The notes under the pieces are model-generated. The model did no database searches. It was not told the origin of the DNA and saw only the letters and a program-made list of their open reading frames with translations. A stretch of 13,442 nucleotides of DNA from UMGS1663 sp963621995 (GTDB taxonomy: Bacteria; Bacillota; Clostridia; TANB77; CAG-508). The stretch lies in assembly GCA_963621995.1 (NCBI GenBank), contig CAVFFZ010000031.1, positions 1 to 13,442 on the forward strand, given 5' to 3'. Each line of letters starts with the position of its first letter. Position 1 is the first letter of the stretch. Both the position numbers and the translations under genes were made by a program. This document shows, piece by piece, positions 6,654 to 13,225 of this stretch.

Positions 6654-7832
6654 CTATTCTGATATTGTATAGCCACCTGGCAAATAATCTAATGGGTCTA
6701 GGAATGAACTACTAAAGAAACCTGATAAACTACTTGCTTTTCTTATTTCAAAGTGTAAATGTGGTCCTGTACTTGCCCCACTATTTCCAGATTGTGCTAT
6801 AACTTGTCCTTGTGATACATATTGTCCATAAGATATATTATATGAATTTAAATGTCCATATAATGTAATATATCCGTCTCCATGGATTATCATAATATAA
6901 TGTCCATATCCACCTGGATTTTCTAAGTTATATGCATAACCTGATGCTGCTGCATATACATTTTCATAACGTGCACCTATATCGATCCCTTTATGCCATC
7001 TTCCCCAACGCCATTTTACTCTAGATGTAATTATTTTATTATTGCATGGCCATATGAAACTTCCATCAAATTTCAATCCATTTGAACCACTCCCTGTTGT
7101 TTGACTTGCTTTTTTTATAATTTCCTGAATTTGATTTTCTATTTGAGCCACTTGTGCATTATATGTATCTATTTCATCCTGTAATGCTTTATCTTTTTCA
7201 GATAATGCATTCGCTTTCGTTTGTCTTTCTGATTTTTGAGCTTTTAATAAATTGTTTTTCGTTTCTTTTTCTGCTTTTGCACTAGACACTTTTTCTTTAT
7301 CTTCTTCTAATTGTTTTTTAGTACTTTCTATTTCTTCTTGTTCTTTTTCTATTGTTTCTAATAATTCTTTATCACATTGTGTTATTTGTGATAACATATA
7401 ATAGTTTGATATAAATTCAACTATACTTTTTGAATTAAATAACATATCTAAAAAAGATGTGTCTCCATATTCATACATAACAACCAATCTTTCTTCCATT
7501 AGTGCTTGATTTTCTTCATGTTCTTTTTGTTTTTGTTCTAGTTTTTCTTGTGCTTCGTCTATTGAATTTTCAAGTTCAGCAATCTCCATGTTTAATGAAG
7601 TAATTTGATCTTCTATTTCAGCAATTGATTGATCTAATTTTTCAATTTCTTGCCTTTGTTCGCTTAATTCTTCTTGAACGCCTTCTTGTTGACTTTTTGT
7701 TTCATCTATTTTTGTATTCAAGTCGCTTTTTTGATCTTCGAGATCACTTTGTGTAGTCGCATAAATTGGCATACACATACTTGTTAATATTAGAATTAAA
7801 ATAAGTACAAATGAAATGAGTTTGTTTTTCAT
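6654..7832 (-). CDS. secreted coiled-coil M23 (LytM) peptidoglycan endopeptidase, EnvC/PcsB-like, copy 1
   Basis: 392 aa with the same layout as its neighbour: signal peptide (about 1-26, MPIYATT cleavage region), coiled coil (about 27-245), then an M23 domain. Active-site residues are complete: H280 and D284 in WHKGIDIG, H327 in LYGHL, H358/H360 in GPHLHFEI. H280 and D284 fall at identical residue numbers in both paralogues. Its C-terminus has a hydrophobic/serine-rich insertion (ASSLSGFFSSSF) before LDPLDYL that the other copy lacks, and its catalytic domain has a different N-terminal edge (RVKWRWGRWHKG, rich in W and R). The two may therefore differ in substrate or partner. It lies 29 nt downstream of ftsX and is the direct candidate for an FtsX-controlled hydrolase. 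The ribosome binding site AAGGAAGG is slightly far (about 11 nt) from the ATG. Confidence 0.92.
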   Translation of the reverse strand: MKNKLISFVLILILILTSMCMPIYATTQSDLEDQKSDLNTKIDETKSQQEGVQEELSEQRQEIEKLDQSIAEIEDQITSLNMEIAELENSIDEAQEKLEQKQKEHEENQALMEERLVVMYEYGDTSFLDMLFNSKSIVEFISNYYMLSQITQCDKELLETIEKEQEEIESTKKQLEEDKEKVSSAKAEKETKNNLLKAQKSERQTKANALSEKDKALQDEIDTYNAQVAQIENQIQEIIKKASQTTGSGSNGLKFDGSFIWPCNNKIITSRVKWRWGRWHKGIDIGARYENVYAAASGYAYNLENPGGYGHYIMIIHGDGYITLYGHLNSYNISYGQYVSQGQVIAQSGNSGASTGPHLHFEIRKASSLSGFFSSSFLDPLDYLPGGYTISE

Positions 7833-7861
7833 TATTTATTTTCCTTCCTTTGTTATAATTT

Positions 7862-8770
7862 TTATACTTTTAAATATTTTCTCATAGAAATTGCACTACC
7901 TATACAACCTATTCCTATTCCTAATCCTAAGTATACTGCTACAACTAATCCAAATATATCAGAGAATTGTAATAGTGTTATATTTATCATACTTGTAACT
8001 GATGATTCCATTATTTTTCCTACTATAAAGTTATAAGAAACTCCTAATATTAAAATTGAAATCATTGCTGAAACTATTCCTATAAGAATACCTTCTACTA
8101 TAAATGGCCATCTTATAAAACCATTTGTTGCTCCAACATATTTCATAATTGAAATTTCTTTTCTTCTTGCATGAACTGTAAGTTTAATTGTATTTGCAAT
8201 AATAAATATTGATATTATTATTAATAATACTAAAATTCCTGCTGAAATCCATCTTATTCCATTTGCAATTCCAACTAATGCATTTATTGTTTTGTCTCTC
8301 ATTTCTATGTTGTTTACATTTTCTAATTTTTCTATTTGAGTTTTTACTTCTTCACTTTTTGATAAATCTGTTAATGTTACAACATATGAAACTTTAAACG
8401 GATTCTTTTCTATTGTATAGCCTTCTAGAAATCTACCATAGTCTCCATATTTTTCTTTTACAATGTTATATGCTTGTTCTTTAGACACAAATTCTATTTT
8501 TGCTACATAATCTAACTCTTTAATTTGGTCTCCTAATTTTTTTATTTGTTCTTCTGTTGCATCTTTAACCATAAATACTTGCATACCTTGTTCTGCTTCA
8601 ATTTCTTTTACCATGTAATTTACATTTTCTCCAATTAAGAAGAATAGTCCAAATATCATCATTGTTGCACACATAATCATTAAAGAAGCACCTGTTGATT
8701 TTTTATTTTTAAAAAAGTTTCTAAAACCTTCCCCTATTAAATAACTTAGTACATTATATCTCACTATCAT
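7862..8770 (-). CDS. ftsX: cell-division ABC transporter membrane subunit FtsX
   Basis: 302 aa from the chosen start. A cytoplasmic N-terminus (RYNVLSYLIGEGFRNFFKNK) leads to a first membrane segment (about residues 27-47). A large external loop (about 50-170) follows, with the conserved VSKEQAYNIVKEKYGDYGRF region. Three further membrane segments lie at about 175-195, 222-246 and 272-294, with the ARRKEISIMKYVGATNGFIR cytoplasmic block between segments 2 and 3 that couples to the ATPase. FtsX relays ATP-driven movement of FtsE across the membrane to peptidoglycan hydrolases. The reading frame extends to an ATG at 8788, but the ATG at 8770 is preceded by AAAGGTGG. A GTG at 8764 is also possible. 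With the chosen start the gene overlaps ftsE by 17 nt, indicating translational coupling. Confidence 0.93.
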   Translation of the reverse strand: MIVRYNVLSYLIGEGFRNFFKNKKSTGASLMIMCATMMIFGLFFLIGENVNYMVKEIEAEQGMQVFMVKDATEEQIKKLGDQIKELDYVAKIEFVSKEQAYNIVKEKYGDYGRFLEGYTIEKNPFKVSYVVTLTDLSKSEEVKTQIEKLENVNNIEMRDKTINALVGIANGIRWISAGILVLLIIISIFIIANTIKLTVHARRKEISIMKYVGATNGFIRWPFIVEGILIGIVSAMISILILGVSYNFIVGKIMESSVTSMINITLLQFSDIFGLVVAVYLGLGIGIGCIGSAISMRKYLKV

Positions 8771-9440
8771 AACCACCTTTTTTATCATCTCTATCTATAA
8801 CGCCGTTATCAATATGAATAACTCTTTTCTTCATACGATCTACTATATCCTTTGCGTGTGTCGCAACAACTACTGTTGTACCTCTCATGTTTATATCGTT
8901 AAGTAATGTCATAATATCCCAAGCTGTTTCTGGGTCTAAGTTTCCTGTAGGTTCATCTGCAATTAACATTGATGGATTATTTACTAGGGCTCTTGCTAAT
9001 GCAACCCTTTGTTGTTCTCCTCCTGATAGTTCATTTGGATACATTTTTGCTTTTCCACTTAATCCTACCATTGCAAGTACCATAGGTACTTGTCTTCTTA
9101 TATGTTTTGGTGTTGCTCTTACTATGTACATAGCAAATGCAACATTATCATATACTGTTTTATCTGGTAATAATCTAAAGTCTTGGAAAACTACTCCCAT
9201 ACTTCTTCTTAAATATGGTACTCTTTTAGGTTTTAAGAATGTAATGTCCTTTCCATTTATTATAATGTTTCCAGAAGTAGGATCTTCTTCTTTTAGTATC
9301 ATTTTTATTAGTGTTGATTTTCCTGAGCCTGATGTTCCTACTAAAAAAGCAAATTCTCCTTTTTCTATTTTAAAATTAGCATTATGTACGGCTTCTGTTC
9401 CAGTACTATAAGTTTTACTTACATTTCTAAATTCTATCAT
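8754..9440 (-). CDS. ftsE: cell-division ATP-binding protein FtsE
   Basis: 228 aa, full length for FtsE. All ABC ATPase motifs are intact: Walker A GTSGSGKST (residues 35-43), Q-loop Q86 in VVFQDFRLL, signature LSGGEQQR (138-145), Walker B MLIADEP (158-164) with E163 after D162, and the switch H195. The VFQDFRLLPDKTVYDNVAFA block is typical of FtsE rather than of other small ABC ATPases such as LolD/MacB. It hydrolyses ATP at the membrane to drive FtsX. AAGGAG lies 9 nt before the ATG. First gene of an apparent ftsE-ftsX-M23-M23 operon, possibly extending into the S41 protease gene through a leaky terminator. Confidence 0.96.
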   Translation of the reverse strand: MIEFRNVSKTYSTGTEAVHNANFKIEKGEFAFLVGTSGSGKSTLIKMILKEEDPTSGNIIINGKDITFLKPKRVPYLRRSMGVVFQDFRLLPDKTVYDNVAFAMYIVRATPKHIRRQVPMVLAMVGLSGKAKMYPNELSGGEQQRVALARALVNNPSMLIADEPTGNLDPETAWDIMTLLNDINMRGTTVVVATHAKDIVDRMKKRVIHIDNGVIDRDDKKGGYDSEI

Positions 9441-9738
9441 ATAATTTAGCTCCTTATTATTTTTATATTGCTTATTTCCCTAACGTTATACTAAAATTTA
9501 TGCAATTTTATCTTTACTCCCTAATAATAACAATAAAATCAATTATTTGCAATAGTTTTTTGAATAAAAAACCTTGTAATTTATGGCACTTTTTCGTATT
9601 TTGTCGCTTTTTCTTGTTTTTCCTCTATTTTTGAAATTTCACAAAGAATTCATAAAAGTATGAGCCTAAAGTTTTATTGTTAATGTTTAGCGAAGCTTTT
9701 TATATTTTAGGGAAGTTTGGAAAACTTGCCAAGAATAT
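9441..9738. other. intergenic region between ftsE and the transketolase genes
   Basis: No reading frame here looks like a gene. It holds the ftsE leader and candidate promoter (9524-9552). Next to the transketolase terminator is an imperfect hairpin (9710-9730, arms GGGAAGTTT and AAACTTGCC with one mismatch), which lacks a T-tract in either direction. The remainder (about 9560-9700) is plain AT-rich sequence in which I see nothing specific. Confidence 0.5.
9524..9552 (-). promoter_or_regulatory. candidate sigma-A promoter of the ftsEX operon
   Basis: On the minus strand TTGCAA (9547-9552), 17 nt, TATTAT (9524-9529). The -10 matches five of six bases, the -35 four of six, and spacing is ideal. 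Predicted start near 9517 gives a leader of about 75 nt. A second overlapping candidate (TTGTTA, 17 nt, TAAAAT) lies slightly downstream, so the exact start is uncertain. Confidence 0.4.
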
Positions 9739-9777
9739 AAAAAAGGTAGAAATATTTAAAAATTTTCTACCTTTTTT
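9739..9777 (-). terminator. intrinsic terminator overlapping the 3' end of the transketolase C-subunit gene
   Basis: A perfect 14-bp inverted repeat (AAAAAAGGTAGAAA at 9739-9752 with TTTCTACCTTTTTT at 9764-9777) ends in a six-T run on the minus strand. The upstream arm encodes the last residues (KKVEN) and the TAA stop lies in the loop, so terminator and coding end share the same bases. Confidence 0.85.
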
Positions 9778-10688
9778 ACAATATTTTCGGCTGTAAGTCC
9801 AAAATATTTCATAAGTTCTTCTGCTTTTCCAGATTTACCAAAAGTGTCTTTAATTCCCATTCTAGTTACTTTACATGGATATTCTTCTGCCAACACTTCA
9901 CATACAGCACTTCCTAAGCCACCTATTATGTTATGGTCTTCTATTGTTATTATTTTTTTAGTCTCTTTAGCGCATTTTACAATTAGCTCTTTATCTATTG
10001 GTTTTATTGTATGAATATCTAACACTCTTACATTAATTCCTTTATTTTCTAATTCTTCTTTCGCTTTTATTGCCTCTGCTACTACATCTCCCGTAGCTAT
10101 TATTGTAGCCTCTGTTCCTTCTCCTATTTGAACTGCTTTTCCTATTTCAAATTTTTGGTTTTCTTCATATACAATAGGTGTTTCCATTCTTGATAACCTT
10201 AAATATACAGGTCCATTTATTTTACTAATTTCTCTTACGGCCCATTTAGTTTGAGCATCATCTGAAGTACACATTACTATCATGTTTGGAAGTGTTCTCA
10301 TTAATGAAATATCTTCTAGCATTTGATGTGTTGCTCCATCTTCTCCTACTGTTATTCCACTATGTGTTGCACAAATTTTTACATTTAGTTTTGGATAGCA
10401 TATACTATTTCTTATTTGATCATATGCCCTTCCTGCTGCAAATACGGCAAATGTACTTGCATATGGAATTTTTCCACATGTAGAAAATCCTGCTGCAGTT
10501 GCCAACATATCTTGCTCTGCAATTCCCATTTCAAAAAATCTATTTGGAAATTCTTTTGCAAATAATATTGTTTTAGTTGCAGTTGATAAATCTGCATCTA
10601 GTACCACTACGTTTTCACTTTCTTTTCCTAATTCTAATAATGCTTCTCCATAGCTTTGCCTTGTTGCTTTTTTTATTTCTTTATTCAT
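9756..10688 (-). CDS. transketolase, C-terminal subunit
   Basis: 310 aa: the pyrimidine-binding (Pyr) domain and C-terminal domain of a transketolase encoded as two polypeptides. Visible features are FFEMGIAEQDMLATAAGFST, where E58 is the glutamate that activates thiamine diphosphate, and GRAYDQIRNSI. GITVGEDGATHQMLEDISLM supplies the H121 active-site loop, and VRVLDIHTIKPID begins the C-terminal domain. With the N-subunit it transfers two-carbon ketol units between sugar phosphates in the non-oxidative pentose phosphate pathway. Split transketolases are common in Clostridia and archaea. A split deoxyxylulose-phosphate-synthase-like enzyme is the main alternative, but the pairing and motifs fit transketolase. 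The ATG has AAAGGA 11 nt upstream, rather far. A 4-codon mini-frame starts between them. It follows the N-subunit gene after 123 nt, most likely in one transcript. Confidence 0.93.
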   Translation of the reverse strand: MNKEIKKATRQSYGEALLELGKESENVVVLDADLSTATKTILFAKEFPNRFFEMGIAEQDMLATAAGFSTCGKIPYASTFAVFAAGRAYDQIRNSICYPKLNVKICATHSGITVGEDGATHQMLEDISLMRTLPNMIVMCTSDDAQTKWAVREISKINGPVYLRLSRMETPIVYEENQKFEIGKAVQIGEGTEATIIATGDVVAEAIKAKEELENKGINVRVLDIHTIKPIDKELIVKCAKETKKIITIEDHNIIGGLGSAVCEVLAEEYPCKVTRMGIKDTFGKSGKAEELMKYFGLTAENIVKKVENF

Positions 10689-10811
10689 TTTTTATTCATT
10701 CCTTTCCCTCTTTGTCTGAAATTTACACATATTAACGAAATATTTTATTTTAAATTAATTTTTCTCTTAGAAGCATACTACTACTCTATATTTTCAGTTG
10801 CATAATTTACA

Positions 10812-11636
10812 TTAAATTTCATTTAATTCCTTCATAGCCTGTTCATATTCTTCTTTATTTGGTACTTTCCCATGCCATTCTGCTTTTCCTTCCATAAAAG
10901 ATACCCCTTTACCTTTTATAGTTTTAGCAATAATAACTGTTGGTTTTTCTTTGGTTAATTTAGCTGTTTCAAAAGCATCTATTAATTGTTCCATATTATT
11001 ACCATCAACTACTATTGTACTAAATCCAAAGCTTTTAAATTTCCCCTCTAAATTATTTAAACCTTTTACTTTTTCTACATTTCCGTCTATTTGAAGTCTG
11101 TTATAGTCTACTATTGCACACAAATTATCTAAATGGTATTTGCTAGCACTCATTGCAGCTTCCCAAACTTGCCCTTCTTCTATTTCTCCATCTCCTAATA
11201 GACAATACACTCTATAGCCATCATGATTCAATTTAGAGGAAAGTGCCATTCCATTAGCCACAGATAACCCTTGTCCTAATGAACCTGCTGAAATATCTAC
11301 CCCAAGAACTTTATTCATATCTGGGTGTCCTTGTAAGTTTCCGTCTATTTTTCTAAATTCTTTTAATTTTTCTTTTTCAAAAAATCCTCTTTCTGCTAAA
11401 GTTCCATATAATGCAGGTGCACAATGACCTTTTGACAAAACAAATCTGTCTCTTAATGGTGCTTTGGGTTCTTTTTCGTTTATATTCATTTGGTTAAAAT
11501 ATAATACTGTTAATATATCTGTACAAGAAAGTGAGCCCCCTGGGTGCCCTGACTTTGCATTATATACTTCTTCTATTATTGAGATTCTTATTTTTTTTGA
11601 GATTTCTTTTAATTCTTCTATATTTTCAATTTTCAA
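10812..11636 (-). CDS. transketolase, N-terminal subunit
   Basis: 274 aa: the diphosphate-binding (PP) half of transketolase. Visible motifs are SGHPGGSLSCTDIL (H31), LSKGHCAPALYGTLAERG (H71), LQGHPD (H104), and the thiamine-diphosphate/metal motif GDGEIEEGQVWEAA (148-161) running to N179 in DYNRLQIDG. It forms the active enzyme with the C-subunit encoded next. The start codon is TTG at 11634-11636, supported by AGGAGG 7 nt upstream and by the protein beginning at the position usual for the family. The non-ATG start may lower translation. A candidate promoter lies just upstream. Confidence 0.93.
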   Translation of the reverse strand: MKIENIEELKEISKKIRISIIEEVYNAKSGHPGGSLSCTDILTVLYFNQMNINEKEPKAPLRDRFVLSKGHCAPALYGTLAERGFFEKEKLKEFRKIDGNLQGHPDMNKVLGVDISAGSLGQGLSVANGMALSSKLNHDGYRVYCLLGDGEIEEGQVWEAAMSASKYHLDNLCAIVDYNRLQIDGNVEKVKGLNNLEGKFKSFGFSTIVVDGNNMEQLIDAFETAKLTKEKPTVIIAKTIKGKGVSFMEGKAEWHGKVPNKEEYEQAMKELNEI

Positions 11637-11662
11637 ATAAATCCCTCCTTTTTGATATTACC

Positions 11663-11691
11663 ATTTTATATTAGTTTTAATTTATATGCAA
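11663..11691 (-). promoter_or_regulatory. candidate promoter of the split transketolase operon
   Basis: On the minus strand TTGCAT (11686-11691), 17 nt, TAAAAT (11663-11668), just before the AGGAGG of the N-subunit gene. The -10 is good (five of six), the -35 poor. The predicted leader would be very short (about 20 nt). Weak call. Confidence 0.3.
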
Positions 11692-11780
11692 TATATATTT
11701 TTCTTTTTATGTAAGTTTTCTAATAACAAAGTGCATTTACTTTACAGAATTGCATTTAACTTTCTACTTAACAAAATTTC

Positions 11781-12368
11781 CTAATAGTAATTTAGTGGAT
11801 TTACATATTCCCCATCTACTCTTATTCCAAAGTGCAAATGGCAACCTGTTGTTGCTCCATTTGTTGGTTGCCCAGTACTATCATAGTAGGTGTTTCCTTG
11901 CACTCCATATACATATTTAGGTCCTACCATACCTATTAGTTCTCCTCTTTTTATATTTTGACCTACTTGTACTACAAAATTCGGAGATACATGGCAATAT
12001 GTTATTTTCATATTATTGCTAGTTAATGTAATTGTATATCCCCCTCCTCCTAAAAAACCTAAATAAGTAATTTCCCCATCCACTGCAGCAATTAATATAC
12101 TTCCTTCTGGTGCACCTATATCTAGCCCTTTATGATAGGAACTAGCACCTTCTGTTGGTGAATTTCTTTTTCCAAAATATGATGTAATTACATTATATCC
12201 TGGTATTGGCCATGCAAAGCCAAAATTACTAATTACAATTTCTTCTCCAACTATGCTATTTGTAAAATCTGCTTGTATTGTTGGTATAAAAAATATACAA
12301 ATAAGAATAGTTAAAATTATTATAAAAACCAATATATATTTAAATGGCTTAAAAAGAGAGCCTACCAT
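11781..12368 (-). CDS. membrane-anchored M23 family metallopeptidase
   Basis: 195 aa. A basic N-terminus is followed by one membrane segment (about residues 11-30), a short linker, and an M23 domain starting FAWPIPGYNVITSYFGKR. Zinc and catalytic residues are present: H79 and D83 in YHKGLDIG, H126 in YCHVS, H177/H179 in CHLHFGI. Between H126 and the HLH motif there is a loop of about 30 residues (VGPKYVYGVQGNTYYDSTGQ), longer than in classical LytM enzymes and containing a Cys just before the HLH. It lacks the long coiled coil of the two FtsX-associated M23 proteins, so it is a different subclass. AAGGAGG lies about 8 nt before the ATG. It is 34 nt downstream of a GtrA-family gene and probably co-transcribed. 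The specific role is unknown; it could act in cell-wall remodelling or sporulation. Confidence 0.88.
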   Translation of the reverse strand: MVGSLFKPFKYILVFIIILTILICIFFIPTIQADFTNSIVGEEIVISNFGFAWPIPGYNVITSYFGKRNSPTEGASSYHKGLDIGAPEGSILIAAVDGEITYLGFLGGGGYTITLTSNNMKITYCHVSPNFVVQVGQNIKRGELIGMVGPKYVYGVQGNTYYDSTGQPTNGATTGCHLHFGIRVDGEYVNPLNYY

Positions 12369-12402
12369 AAGAATTCCTCCTTAAAATAAGCCCCTATTTT
12401 TA

Positions 12403-12825
12403 TTATTTTTTAAATACAAATATTTTACTAAATGCATAATTAGCAACAATTACTATAACTTGAGATATTATTTTTATTATTCCATCATTAAGTTTTAAGA
12501 ATGTAACACCTAAAAACATTATAACCATATCCATTAAAAGAGTTGCTATTCTTGAAGTTACAAATTTAGTAGCTTCACTTAATTTGTTTTTATTTGTACT
12601 TTCAAACACAAATTTTCTATTTGTTATATATGCAAATGTTACACTAACAATCCAAGATATAATATTAGCTATTTGCAATTGAATTGCATTTTCTGCGTTT
12701 AAAAATGTTCCTACGCATATATAATATGTAACTAATGATACCACTGTTGTTAATACCCCAAATACAACATATAAAATAACTTCTTTTGTACATACTTTTT
12801 TTATTAATTCTTTTACTTTTTCCAT
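12403..12825 (-). CDS. GtrA family membrane protein
   Basis: 140 aa, nearly all membrane-embedded, with four predicted helices (about 17-38, 48-70, 88-108, 113-135). The pattern LYVVFGVLTTVVSLVTYYIC, then ISWIVSVTFAYITNRKFVFES and a C-terminal ANYAFSKIFVFKK, is the GtrA (PF04138) signature. Family members are thought to flip or hand over polyprenyl-linked sugars for cell-surface glycans or teichoic acids. No glycosyltransferase partner is in the window. The ATG has AAAGG about 12 nt upstream, and this leader is nearly identical to that of the transketolase C-subunit gene. It appears to be the first gene of a two-gene unit with the M23 gene. A possible remnant of a C-terminal coding region ends 11 nt upstream. 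Confidence 0.9.
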   Translation of the reverse strand: MEKVKELIKKVCTKEVILYVVFGVLTTVVSLVTYYICVGTFLNAENAIQLQIANIISWIVSVTFAYITNRKFVFESTNKNKLSEATKFVTSRIATLLMDMVIMFLGVTFLKLNDGIIKIISQVIVIVANYAFSKIFVFKK

Positions 12826-12917
12826 TTTTTATTCATACCTTTCTACATTTGCCTAAATACTTACTTGGTTCTATTAAAGCTTGTTGTTCAATATTCAATA
12901 AAGCTTTTCCAAAAGTA

Positions 12918-12953
12918 AAAGTTAGAATAAACTATTATGTTTTTTCTAACTTT
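12918..12953 (-). terminator. terminator-like hairpin after tRNA-Trp
   Basis: A 10-bp stem AAAGTTAGAA / TTCTAACTTT, extended after one mismatch by AAAC/GTTT, lies 12 nt past the tRNA 3' end. On the minus strand it is followed by TACTTTTGG, a weak T-tract. Its arms match those of the hairpin at 5412-5452. Confidence 0.6.
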
Positions 12954-12965
12954 CCCCTTATTTTA

Positions 12966-13040
12966 TGGCAGGGGTAGAAGGATTCGAACCCTCACAGGCG
13001 GTTTTGGAGACCGATGTGCTACCATTAACACTATACCCCT
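12966..13040 (-). tRNA. tRNA-Trp (anticodon CCA)
   Basis: 75-nt cloverleaf with encoded CCA. Acceptor stem is AGGGGTA/TACCCCT, discriminator G, D-arm GTGT...GCAC, anticodon loop CTCCAAA giving CCA, T-arm GAGGG TTCGAAT CCTTC. A1-U72, G2-C71, G3-C70 and G73 are the bacterial tRNA-Trp identity elements, and the sequence aligns closely with B. subtilis tRNA-Trp. One oddity is that positions 27 and 43 form a U-C mismatch at the top of the anticodon stem, where the B. subtilis gene has a G-C pair. Confidence 0.97.
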
Positions 13041-13045
13041 ATGTA

Positions 13046-13080
13046 ATGTTAAGACTTTTTTAATCTTAACATATTTTTTT
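13046..13080 (+). terminator. plus-strand intrinsic-terminator-like hairpin just upstream of tRNA-Trp
   Basis: A perfect 9-bp stem ATGTTAAGA / TCTTAACAT (13046-13054 and 13064-13072) is followed on the plus strand by A and seven T residues. It would stop antisense transcription leaving the tRNA region. No plus-strand gene precedes it. Its right arm overlaps the candidate tRNA promoter's -10. Confidence 0.5.
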
Positions 13081-13091
13081 ATATTGTGCAA
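13063..13091 (-). promoter_or_regulatory. candidate promoter of tRNA-Trp
   Basis: On the minus strand TTGCAC (13086-13091), 17 nt, TAAGAT (13063-13068), upstream of the tRNA 5' end at 13040. Matches are moderate (about 3/6 and 4/6). Spacing is ideal and position is right for a tRNA gene, with a predicted start near 13056. Confidence 0.35.
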
Positions 13092-13225
13092 GTATTTTTT
13101 TAAATTTTCGGTATCTTCTTTTCTTTGCTTCTTACGAAGCTTTAAAGGATATAAAAAAATATGTAGAAAAATGACATTTTCCTTTGCCATTTTCCTATAT
13201 ATTATTATATTATTATACCATTTAC

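Noticed and set aside
8887..9411. 174-codon plus-strand frame opposite ftsE
   Set aside because: Shadow of the highly conserved ftsE reading frame; no recognisable domain or ribosome binding site.
11732..11764. Direct repeats of TGCATTTA with 19-nt period upstream of the transketolase genes, considered as an operator
   Set aside because: Eight bases in AT-rich DNA, more than 40 nt upstream of the candidate promoter, no third copy.
13127..13140. Small hairpin GCTTC-TTAC-GAAGC with the same loop as the 13226-13253 hairpin, considered as a second DGR-type structure
   Set aside because: Only a 5-bp stem, no repeated flanking sequence and no template-like copy nearby; shared loop is probably chance.
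12963..13190. 75-codon minus-strand frame ending VRVRILLPLP
   Set aside because: It runs through the whole tRNA-Trp gene and its promoter hairpin. The C-terminal peptide is the usual false product of reading a tRNA.
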